From the NCBI GenBank assembly GCA_001643675.2, contig LSRY02000006.1:1056501-1120500 (forward strand): 64,000 nt of DNA, read 5' to 3'. The translations under genes were made by a program, and so were the position numbers. The notes under the pieces are model-generated. The model saw only the letters and a list, made by a program, of their open reading frames with translations, was not told the origin of the DNA and made no database searches. Within the stretch, counting starts at the first letter, position 1. Every line of letters starts with the position of its first letter. Positions 35,658 through 47,654 of this stretch are shown here, piece by piece. This DNA is from Monocercomonoides exilis (lineage: Eukaryota > Preaxostyla > Oxymonadida > Polymastigidae).

Positions 35658-37688
35658 GGGTGATTTATTAACCCGAATATTTTTTTGAAAACCCGAATAA
35701 AAAATAATCAAATTTTTTTTTGTGTATTGTGTATTGATTTCGTTTTTTAAAAAATATTAATAATAAATATAATCAACAAGCTCTCGTTTGACAATTTTTC
35801 GAGTATTTCTTTGTTTTTTTTCATCATCAGAAAAATCATCTTTTAAAATTTTCAATGGGTTGAATTTTCTTTTTTTCGGTTTTTCATCTTCAAACAAAGC
35901 CTTTTCAATTTCTTCATTATCTTTTTCTTCATTTATTGACTCTTTTCTTTCATCCTTTTCTTTTTTCCATTCTATTAAAAATTCTTCATCGGTAATTAAT
36001 TTTCCAAAATAATCAAACCTTTTTGTTCTTTTCTTCAGAGTTACAGAAGGTTCTTTTGGAAGCTTGGCTAACACTTCGTGCCACTGATGAGATAGCACTC
36101 CGCTCTTTGCAAATGATGATTTTATTGTTGAAAGCAACAAAGAAGTTTGTTAAGCTTGTGGAAGCACATCAGCAAGCGCTTCTCGTCGCAAAACAACAGA
36201 AGAAGAAGAAGGAGCTTCATAATTAGCATTTATTGTCTTTTTAAACACAGCAAACACTCCACGATCCAAAGGCTGTGTGATGTGAGTGGTGTGTGGCACG
36301 AAGGTGACCACATCTATTGAAGAATCGGAGAACTTCTTCCACAAGTCAGGCTGCGCTCTCGAAGAATGAGAATCAAGAAGGAGAAGGCAACGTTCATCAT
36401 TCTTCTTCAAAGTTTCTCTTCTTTGCGCGATTCCTGGGGGAAACACTTCTTCAACGAATTTGAAAAATAGTTCTTCAGTCATCCAGCCTTCATTTTCTCC
36501 CCACACATTAAGTTGCGAGCTCAGAGCAAGGATTTGTTCATCTGGTTATTTGCGACAAGGCCAAAGATCGACATTTTTCAAATATAAGACATCAGCTGCA
36601 GCTGCAATTACGAGAGTTGTTTTTGACATATTCATAGGTGTTTTGGAGAAACCGGCAGGCATGTCGGAAGGATGGAAAACAAGAGAAGAGAAAGAATCAG
36701 AGAGTCGGAGAGAAGATTCATCGATATTAAAGATGAGAGAGTTTGAATAATGATGTTGATCATGAAGGTTTTGCAGAAGAGTGAAAAATGGAAGAAGAGT
36801 TTGTTGATTTGATGCGGAGAGCCTTAGGATGTCGACATTTCGAGGATGAGAAACTTTGAGATCGGGGTTCCTTTTTGTGTATTGATAAGGATATGCTTTA
36901 GAAATTTTCACTTCTTCATCTTCTTCATCAAAATCGTATTTTTTCCTATCATTTATAACAGTGTTCATCTGAATATATTAAAAAATAAATAAAAACAACA
37001 AATTAAATATTGTGACAAACTAATTTCCTCATTTGTGCAGCATTGTAACTTGTCCCACTTTCACATTCGATTTTTAGTACACCAAATATCGTTTCCTTTT
37101 CTTCCTTATTGAATAATTCTGGTCTTCCATTCTGTCCTACTTTTCTTCCTTTTTCCACAGCTGCAACTGCTCTATCAATTGCCGAGCGAGTAAATTCCTT
37201 CATGTTCGCAGCATCAGCAACCCGAGCTTCTCCATTAGAAATAATTGTTGCAACACGCTCTAATTTACTTTCAATATGTCGATATTGGAAGGATCTCATA
37301 AAACTTCTAATTTTCTTTAATCCTTGTCTTTTCTTTTCCACAACACTCATTTAAAAAAATTTTTTTGGTTATGATCATTTTTTTATTTTCAAAAAAAATT
37401 GTTTTGAAATGAAAAAAAAATCAAAAAAAATTTCAATCAAATTCTAACTTAGTCAGCCCCGTTGCTATTACCTAATCTCCTCAGGGGAGGCACTAATCAG
37501 AGATGGAGAAGCAACTCCCTTATCTCCTCCACATCAGAGATTAAGTATTGTTGCTTTATCTTTATTTCCAGTTACTGACTTTTCATTGAATTCGAAAAAC
37601 AATCAATAAAATATGAAAAATGGGCTGATAAAACTTATAAAAAAAAAATGTTCGGTTTAAAAAAAATATTCGGGTTAATAAATCACCC
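35658..37688 (-). mobile_element. Pogo/Tigger-like element A, copy 1 (complete ends)
   Basis: 2,031 bp with about 29-bp near-perfect terminal inverted repeats beginning GGGTGATTTATTAACCCG. It is flanked by a TA duplication at 35656-35657 and 37689-37690, the Tc1/mariner/pogo signature. It encodes one intron-split DDE transposase on the minus strand. It is the better copy of the family in this window; copy 2 lies at 25916-28626. Confidence 0.92.
35757..37350 (-). pseudogene. DDE transposase of pogo-A copy 1, one intron and two in-frame TAA codons
   Basis: Exon 1 complement(37021..37350) carries a DNA-binding region ending in GRPELFNKEEKETIFGVLK, typical of the CENP-B/pogo helix-turn-helix. 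The 52-bp intron 36969-37020 runs GTTTGT to TTCAG. Exon 2 from 36968 contains the catalytic triad: D in LIFNIDESSLRL, D in CLLLLDSHSSR, and D in THITQPLDRGVFAVFKK, with 35 residues between the last two (DD35D). A charged C-terminus ends at TAA 35757-35759. The frame is interrupted only by TAA at 36546-36548 and 36150-36152, with homologous protein on both sides. As standard code it is a pseudogene. If TAA were read as an amino acid it would be one continuous protein. Confidence 0.85.
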
Positions 37689-37905
37689 TAGATAAAATGA
37701 TAACCCTGTATCAATAAAAAAAGAAAAAAAAAAAAATTGTCACGTCAGGACTTTGCTCAATATATAAAATGATTTCTTTATTGCTGATCTTTATTCTATG
37801 AACAATCGAAAGTTGGTAATTGATAAAGTGATTCGAAGATCAAAATGTTGAACCATAATTAATTCATCGAACACTTATGATCAAACCCATTGAATCATCA
37901 TAATA

Positions 37906-38785
<880 letters not shown>

Positions 38786-38978
38786 TTGTAAGTATTTTAT
38801 TTATACAATATTTTTATATTTATTCACGTTGCAATTTTTACAAAAACATCAACCATCGCATTCATAATAAAAAACAATTGAACAGAATAAAGAGGATATA
38901 TTTTTTAAGTTGCTTTGGTTCATTATAGAAAATAATGTGAAGGGAATTGATCTAATTAATTTTCAGTTTTTTTTATGA

Positions 38979-41900
38979 ATGCAAGTTGTTGATACTCCAA
39001 AGCACAAAAGACCTGCGGATTTGTCGATACTTCCTCAAGGCATTAAGGATACGCCGAAGCGTCTTCGACTTAATACTTCTTCAGGTGATTTGGAAGATAA
39101 TCCAGGAGAATTTCTTCGTGACATTAGACAATTAATTGTTGATGCATGCGACCGGGAAGCAGAAGACAAAGAAGATGAATTACAGGAAATAAAAAGAAAA
39201 ATTGCAAGAACAAAAGAAGAGATAAAGGCAGATAATAAATTAAAGCGTAAACAAAGGCTTGAACAGGAAATGGAACTTCGAACTGGTTACAGCAATGGGG
39301 TTCCCATTCACAATTCTCTATATTGGCTATTTCAACAAACTAATTTTGGAAAGGATTGCTTGGGAAAAAATAAAAACACTAAACATGCAAATACTGAAGC
39401 AATATTGAATGATTTTGAAAATGAAAAGACGAAAACGATCAAAGAAAATAAAAAAGAAAACGAACTTACAAATTTAACAGAAGAAACATCAAAATTAAAG
39501 TCAATTGAACGAATTCAACAATTTTCTCCGTTTCAGATTTCTGAAACGAACATCACAGCTTCTAACGATAGTTTTCTCAACACTACCAATGCAAAAATAC
39601 AAGAATCTGATGGTTTATTCAAATCAAATGATAACTCTTGTGAACAAAGCGAGCAAGATATTACACATTCAAAAATGAAACTTATTAAAGATGGACGAAA
39701 TATTCCGTTCTCTTTTCCATCATTAATAGATACTTTTCCACGCTTTGCTGCATTTTACAATCAACCAAAATTATATTTTGATATTTCAGAAGAGTTGAAA
39801 CAAGAAAGAAGAAAGATGGCTCGAATAATTGAAATTCGTCGTGGTTTGAGCACTGGTGACAAGCCTACACCTTACAAAGACATAAAATCTAACATTTTTG
39901 TATGCCGTAAAAGAAGAGTATCTGACGAAGTTCCAATGTGCAATTGTGTACGCGTCGAAGTTGATAAATCTAATTTGAACAAAAGTTCTGAAGCGGGAAT
40001 CAACCAAAAAGGAATGTTATCTGATAAAAGCGAAAAAGACAATAAAGACGAAAGCTCGTTAGAGAAATGTCAGGAAGCAAAAAAGGAGCAACAATTATGT
40101 GATCAAACAGATATAAAAGCTGAAAGCAAAGTAGCCAATGCACAAATTCCCAAAGATGAGCAATTAAACAAAGAAATTGACTCCTCATTAGCAGACTCGC
40201 TCAATCCACAAGAAACTGCGCATCCTCAGCCATCGCCAAAGCCCTCAGAAATTTCTGCCACACGAGTTGCAAATTGTGAAGAAGGGTGCATGAATCGAGG
40301 TTGTTTTATAGAGTGTGATCCAAAACAATGCAGGTGCGGCGAGCTCTGTCAGAACCAGCGATTTCAGCGGCATCAGTATGCCAAAGTAAAAATGATGAAG
40401 ACAGATGGAAGGGGCTGGGGCCTTTTTGCCGAAGAAGATCTGTCTCCTGGACAGTTTGTCATTGAGTACACAGGAGAAGTGATCGACCTGGAGATGCTGA
40501 AAAAAAGACTTTTGGAATATGATGGTATTTTTTATTAACAAAATAGAATTTGATGTGCTTTGTTTTTCATATTTTAACGAAATGTATTTTTATTATTTGT
40601 TTCATAACGTATTGCGGAAATCATTATATCTGATATTTTTTTTCTTTATTTTTTTAATACCAAATTTCTGAGTTAAATTATCATCTATGCATTCTTTTTT
40701 TTCTTATTTTTGAAATTTTATATTTCATTAATTATTAGGTGAAAGCAATTTTTATTTTTTGTCGCTTGGTGGCAATGAATTTATTGATGCATCGCGCAAA
40801 GGAAGCAGAGCACGATTCATCAATCATTCCTGCGAACCTTTGTGCGTGACACAGAAATGGTATGACGTCTGTACATCTCAAGTCATAGTTATTGGCGATT
40901 CGCTTATGAATGAACTATTTTCTTTGCAATGAACATTTGAAACAACTTAACTTGAAATTTGTTATTCATTATCTTTAAATGTGTTTGAAAAAATGATTCG
41001 TTTCCTTAAATTTTGATTATAATTATAATTCATGTTTTATCTTTGAAAACATTCTTTAATCAAATACGTATCGCATAAATTGTTTAGGACTGTGCTGGGA
41101 GAAGAATGTGTCGGAGTGTTTGTTGGGGATAAAATGATAAAAAAAGGCACAGAGTTGACAATGGATTACCAGTGGGAGAGTGTAAGCAGTGCAACTTTAC
41201 AAAAATGGTTTGAAAACAATATTTGTTTCTTTCGAATATTTTTATTTATTTCTTTTTTTTTATCTGTGAATTTATATTTCATTTTTATAATCAAATGAAA
41301 AAACCAAAAAATTCTAATTTTAACGCTTGATTGCGTATTGGTCAATGGATCGATGCTTTCACGAATCAATCTGAACCTGAATATGTTGTATTCAATGAAA
41401 AGTCGCTGTGGTTCTGCAAAATGCCGCGGCTATCTTCAAAAAATACCTCCTTCAACAACTGGAACACAAACTCATTCAACGCTTCAGCAACAGCTTGGTG
41501 ATTTCGAGTCAACTACAGATGGCACCAAAGACAAAATACCTCATACACCTCCTCTATCACCTCTTTCTCCTGTCACTCCCTTGTCTCCTGCATTACAGCC
41601 AGAAATTGATTTGACTGACTCAACAAATCTAACTATGTCAAGACCACCCACTACCATCAGACACACCATGCCTATTGTTACAAAGGTTCATCCATCAAAG
41701 AAAGTTGAAAAAGAGACTGAAGGGGAAGCCAAAAAAGAAGAAATAAATCCAATGACGGACGCAAAACAAAAAAAAATAAAAAAAGAATTTCTGATCGATA
41801 AGCATAAAGAAAAGTCAATTTTTCTAAATCCACTGCTTCTTTCAATTCCTAATTCACTTGATGCTAAAGACTTTTCTTCTTTTACAGAAACTCTCTCAGT

Positions 41901-42372
41901 CAAGCAATCATCAGCATTTGAAAAAATACCTAAAGAAATACCTGATGCTAATCTTCCGCCATTTCCACCTGAACCCAATTCATCACAATCTCTCACTTTT
42001 GAAATGCCAACACATCTTCTTTTGCGCTCGCCAAGAACTCCTCCGGTTGTTGACGATTTGCGGAATACTCGAATTATGGGAATGGCTCATTGTGCTTCAC
42101 ATCTGCATTCACGATTTCTTTCTCGTAATATCCGAACAACATTGGTTGACCGAACACTGCTTTGTAGGGATGTTGCTAACTATAGAGTTTTCCCTGATGG
42201 ATATGATTTTTTGAAAGGAGGAGAAATTATTCTACAGGAATTGGCCGACGAATTACGAAACAGAGAAAGAAAAGCTTGGGAAGATAGTCATTTGGATCAA
42301 AAGATTTCTGATTTTCTTGATGAAGATGTATTGTTTCTTTCAACAAGAAAGAAAAAGTACACAAAAACCTGA
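38979..42372 (+). CDS. SETD2: SET2/SETD2-type histone H3K36 methyltransferase, 4 exons
   Basis: Exons are 38979-40524, 40739-40859, 41088-41207 and 41403-42372, 918 residues. 5' sites are GTATTT, GTATGA and GTTTGA. The AWS domain starts YKDIKSNIFVCRKRR and CNC near residue 321. It is then split by about 110 residues of charged low-complexity sequence before EEGCMNRGCFIECD and CQNQRFQRHQYAKVK. The SET domain has GRGWGLFAEEDL, VIEYTGEVIDLEML, ARFINHSCEPLC and GTELTMDYQW. The post-SET motif LQKCRCGSAKCRGYL exists only after splicing of exon 3 to exon 4, since the junction codon TG|T restores its first zinc cysteine. This supports the model. Family role: methylation of H3K36 on transcribed genes in the nucleus. 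The C-terminal 300 residues are Pro/Ser-rich and no SRI domain is evident. A noncoding first exon is possible, as TTTTCAG precedes the ATG. Confidence 0.9.
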
Positions 42373-42965
42373 ACTGTGTTCAATGATATTATATTTAAAA
42401 AAATGATTTCGTATTAATTATTTGTACAAAAATAGTTTTGCTTGCTACAAATCAAAATTAATTGTTTATTCAGCATTCAAGTTAAAATTAATAATCATTT
42501 TGTTCATATTAAAAATTTCACTGAAGTTGTTCTGCACTATCAAAAAACTAATAACATATGGGGCAAAATTCTTTCATTTATGAAAAAAACAACAATTTGT
42601 TCCAAACTTTTTCCACAACCTTATCATGAGAAATCTTTCATTTTAACATCAAAAACACATAGGAAATTTTTCGAAAATTTCAAAACTAATTAAATGTTCA
42701 GAATGGAACAAAATTCAAAAAGCAAAAAAGATCGTCCTGGATGGCTAATCCTTTTTGAAATAATACTTTCGTTCGGGTTTTGATCAAAAATTTGTTTTTA
42801 ATGGGATTTTGAAAAAAATGAGTTGAAATTGGGAACACTTATTGTTTATGATATGGGGCAAAATTTTTACGTTTACGAAAAATTCCGTGTTTTGAACCAA
42901 ACTTCTTCCACTTATATATTACAATGAATGTTACGTAATTATGCAATAAAAGTTTTTTTGTGTTA
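42373..42965. other. Intergenic with degraded element heads
   Basis: 593 bp. Two similar direct blocks begin ATATGGGGCAAAAT at 42556 and 42851, and both continue with a related CCAAACTT.TTCCAC block. This start matches the head of MITE M1 at 25187. A block at 42704-42737 (TGGAACAAAATTCAAAAAGC) recurs at 50978-51012. No gene is seen. Confidence 0.5.
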
Positions 42966-44287
42966 CAGTTTGTCCCAAAAAAATGTTGATCTGTCCTTTT
43001 TTAATGTTGATCATACCATGCTAATTAAATAAATGATAAACCATATTTTTCATTTTTAAGCTTCACTATTAATTGAAATCCATTCATAGAGTTGAAACTT
43101 TGAGCTTTTGCTGTTGTTTTTTTGTAGGCATAATTTGCAGTGTTAATGGTTTGTATATTACCTATTTTACTACTTCATATATTGTTTTTCAACTTTTATT
43201 TTTAGCATTGTCAATTTCACTCGATAGATGTCTTGCAATAGAATGCTTTTGAAGAATTCAGATTTTTTTGGATTGAAAAATTTGTTTCAGAAGCTATGTT
43301 TGTTTTTTGTTGATATTTAGAAAGTTTATTGTAATGAACTGAGAAAATGTTGTTGTTTATCTTTTTGATTCGCATTTATATACTTTTTAACAAATAAATT
43401 ATTCATTTTCGCATCAGAATTTATTAATACAACTGATTTTAAGTAATTTTATTTTTCTAATTGACCTCAAATGCTTTTGTTGAGAAAAACGAAACGATAT
43501 TTTAATTCTTTATCAAAATGAGATCGTGTATTTATTTGAACATTGTTTTATTTATATATTCTATATTTATATGCAAATTTCACAATATATTAGTTTTATT
43601 CTTCTTAAACATGATGTAAATAGCAAGAAAATAAACTTGCAAAACAAAAAACTTTACGGCAAAGAATAAATTATAAAAAAAAGCATGAATATATATTATT
43701 TGAAAGAATTTCAACTAATCAACAGTTAATTAAAACAATAAACTCTTTGATCCAGATTAATAAAATTCTCACATAAATCAAGATTTAACAATATTGCATA
43801 CAGATATTCACTTAAAAAAAGGTGAAATTGAAAATTAATCCTCAAATATTAAAAGAAAACTTAAAAATAAATAATTATAAATGAACATTTCTTTCGCAGA
43901 GTTGCGAGAAAGTTTAGTTTCATATTTTCATTTTAATGTAAAATAGAAGTCTTCATTTCGTCTAAATTTCATCCACATCAACTTCTTATTGGCTTTTCAC
44001 CTTTAATTTGTCTCATACTGCGTTATTCGATAAAAATAGAAAATACTCAATTGCTAACATAATTATTTGTTAAAGTGGACATAAAACAAACCATATCAGG
44101 TGGTACATTGCTTCCAATAAATTTCTGCGCAACTTATGAACATGAACAACTCTTCGAATGATAAATTCACCACAAAAACACTCACAGAAAGACGAACTCC
44201 AATCAATATTGGGTGGCTTTTCAAATATTGTTGATGGTATGATCGACATTAAAAAAGGACAGATCAACATTTTTTTGGGACAGACTG
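42966..44287. mobile_element. 1.3-kb non-autonomous DNA transposon with about 55-bp terminal inverted repeats
   Basis: The left end CAGTTTGTCCCAAAAAAATG and the following bases to about 43018 recur inverted at 44234-44287 with only a few mismatches. TA lies on both sides (42964-42965 and 44288-44289). The interior of about 1.2 kb is AT-rich and without a credible frame. CAGT ends and TA duplication fit the pogo/Tigger group. It is too long for a typical MITE, so it may be a deletion derivative or a carrier of unrecognised sequence. Confidence 0.88.
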
Positions 44288-44399
44288 TATCCATAATTAA
44301 AATATTATTCGAGTTTATGAACGAACATCATATTTGTGGAAATAACAGGAGAGCATTTAAGAAAGGGGTGATAAGGATCACAGCATAAATAAAAAAATA

Positions 44400-45765
44400 C
44401 GAAGAGAAAGGTAACAAACGAAATTGAATTGTTTTTACTGTTGATGAAAGTTAGGAATTATCTGTGAAATTGTGAACACTGTTATGACTAACATTTGATG
44501 AGAAATGAATCATTCAAAAGGACATCAAAAGAAGAACCGACGCTCTTGGGGAGCATAGAATTCATCATTATTGAGGATATATGAAAAAGAAAAAGAAGTT
44601 ACGAAAGATAATGAAGAAGAAAGAAGAAATAACATTATGAGCCGAATGAAAAATAAGAATATAATATTTCATTGAGCATTTATATCGCATAAATCACTTG
44701 AGGATCGTTTTTGAAGACCAACCGCTAACATTTCGCGATGTTTTAGGAGAGAGAAAGGCGACGGATGAGATCGATTGCTTCAGAAAGAGAAAACATAGAT
44801 GTTTTGCATTGGACATTTCGCACGTGCAAAGTTAGAAATTTTCATTCGAACATATGAATCTTGCAAAGCATTAACGCGTTCAATTTTAAGAAATCAGGCC
44901 ACGTCTCATTCTTCAATAGTTACTCTATCTTCTTCTCTCTTTTCTGTTAATTCGATATCAATTTCTGAATTGACACAAATGGAATCTGAAACGGAGATTC
45001 CCCCTCATTTGTTTGTGCGAATTTGTCTCCGTTATGCCCATCTTTGAAGGAGAAGAGATACGAGCTCCGCATCTGGCGTCTCTCTTTGATCGGCACGTTG
45101 AAGAAATTCCAAGCTTGGCAATGAGGCAGAAGGCAGACATTTGGACGTGTGAAGTGTGACATTTGCGCTGTCGAAAGGGCGGGTTTTGTTTCATGTAACA
45201 ACAAACAAAGAGATGCTGAAGCTGATTCAACATTCAAAGTGGGAATAACAGTATTAGCTGAGGAGAGAAAGCTGCGAGCATCAGGCTAACAGATGCACTG
45301 ACGAAACTGGGAAGTTATTGAGCATATTTATTGTTCCAATTACCAAAGTGAAGACTAAAAATGTGATTATCTTTTCGTACAGATTGATACCAATTCACAA
45401 AATGCTGTTTGATAACGTGGTGTTTTCCTCTGTTCTATCAACTGCGTGTGTAGCGAACGCATCCGCAGAAGCGAGTTGTCCGAAATGAGAAGACGAGTAC
45501 TGATGAGCGACCTATCATCGCTCGCTGACTGATTCCACATGCTCAACTCGCATAAACTCTTGAGTGTCGAAAAGGAAGTGCATCACCAATTTCTGAACAT
45601 GAGTGCGACAAAGCATATAACTCAGAAGAAAGCTCAGCAAAAAACGGAAAAAAGAAGATTTCCGGAACTGTATATGCTTCTGCACCACATTCTTTGCCAA
45701 CTTTTTTATTATTACCATTATCTTCTTCTTCTTGCTCCTCCTTCTCCTCCTCCTCCTCTTCCTCT

Positions 45766-45797
<32 letters not shown>

Positions 45798-47640
45798 TTC
45801 TTTCTTTGCCTTCATCATCTCTCTTCTTCTTCTTCTTCTTCTTTTTCATCTTTTTCTTGTTCAAACCGCTCACATTCTAACATTTGTGTGTATCCAAACA
45901 GAGGAAATTTTTCATTGCGCGCACATTCCACGCCATCAAATGAATAGATTGTTTGGAAGAGATGAATTATATGAACATAACATCCTTTAACTCCACTGTG
46001 AGGCTACTATTGAAAAAAGCATTCAAAGTAATCAAGAGCATAAAGATGGCAATCAAATTAGAGAAAAAAAGAAGCCAATGAAATGAATCCAAAGATGATA
46101 ATGTTGCACAGTGCTTCACAAGCAGAATGCAATTCACAACAAAACAAGCAAGCCGCACAAAGTGGTTTCTGCCTTCTTTACTTTCAATAGCCTCATTCAC
46201 CATTCTCTCCTCCTCAATTTCAGATGATATGTGTTTTGAGTGGTGTAACTGCAGAAAGCTCATCAGCAGGCAACAAATGGATTTTGTGACAGGATTCTTC
46301 AATAGAATATAAATACTATCCATATTCTTGGAGAGTTGAAGAGCCATAGCGGGGTAGGAATAAAAATTATCTGGTCACTTTCTCTTTGGATAGAACTTCA
46401 AGAATTTTGGATATTAAGTCACAGAAGTATGTACAGACGGATACAGTATTTGATGAAGCACGGATGCATCTCTTCGTTCAAATATAATGAAATAACATTT
46501 TGATATAGCAGAAAAGAAATTAAATTGGATAAGGTTGGAATGCTACAGTAGAAGAAACTTTTCAAATTATGCAAATGCATCTTATTAAATAAAATACCAA
46601 AGATAAAGTGAGAAGGTTGAAAACAGAGAAGGAAAAGAGGAAGAGAGATAGAAAAAGAATCGGTTTAAGCGGTTAATACTCCTGATGGACAAACAGAAGA
46701 AGAAAGAGAAGAAAAGCTTCAGCAACTTCTGGGAAGAGTAAAATGCAACGGGGAATTCATTTCTTCGACCGATGGAGTGGTTGTGCTGATGAATACAAAC
46801 AACTTATTTGCGAAAAACAATTTCAAAGAATGAAAGAATCGTCTGAGGAAAGGCATGGATGAGAAGAAGAAGGAGACAATGAGAGAATGAGAAAGAGAAA
46901 ACAAAAGGAAAAAGAGACTAATGAATTTTTGAAGACGGTTGTTCGGGAGCAGGTTGAATGACAGCAGACAAGGAAGACGAAGAGAAAGGCAAAGAAGACA
47001 GTTCTAACGAAGCACTGCTCTACGAGAAAGAAAATGAGCGCATTTCATTTGAAGAGAATGTTTAAGACTAAAAGTGAGAAAAGGAGAAAGAAAAGCTACT
47101 CAGTTTCACTTTCTCAATACTCTGAACAAAATGAAATGTCTCTCATCGTCTTTTTTAATGTCCATTACAGTTATGGAATTGCAGCTTTTGATGGAACAAA
47201 ATATCCTTTCAGCCACATTTGGAATGATGAAAGGAACATATGCCCGTATTATTCTGTTTCACATGGGCCCTTACAGGTTTCCGAGAATGAGAAATGAAAA
47301 GAAAATGCAATTGCTTTTAATTCCATCAATGTTTAAGATTTTGTTTAAATATCCACAATAACAAGTGAAGCGAGCAATTTTGAGTCACTATTGTCTCTTG
47401 TGACTTGACAATGCTTCACATTCTTATATAAATACTGCTTTTATTGGATGCCTTACAGATTCTCTGCTTTTTGAAAAGATAAAAATCAGAAAATGTTTAT
47501 TATTTTATCAATTTTTGTTTTCTTTTTAACCATTTGACTGAATCAATTATTTCCTTTAAAATACTTATGATTTGATTTTGGTTCATTTTGTCTAATAAGT
47601 GATACCCTATATTCGTTTCATTAATCCCATGATTAATTGC
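44400..47640 (-). pseudogene. Degraded coding sequence, unassigned
   Basis: A stretch of lower AT content with minus-strand protein-like fragments but no complete gene. 44947-45237 gives LLPHCQAWNFFNVPIKERRQ and SYLFSFKDGHNGDK. 45967-46347 is hydrophobic (LACFVVNCILLVKHCATLSS, LIAIFMLLITLNAFF) and could be membrane helices. 46719-46904 gives FISTTTPSVEEMNSPLHF. 45560-45820 is a (GAA/GAG)n Glu-type run on minus. I cannot name the family or prove that the pieces belong together. Confidence 0.3.
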
Positions 47641-47654
47641 TAATCCAAATAATC

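Noticed and set aside
45543-45880. Poly-Glu / poly-Ser frames as a gene
   Set aside because: They are a (GAA/GAG)n repeat read in several frames on both strands. They may be part of a degraded gene but cannot stand alone.
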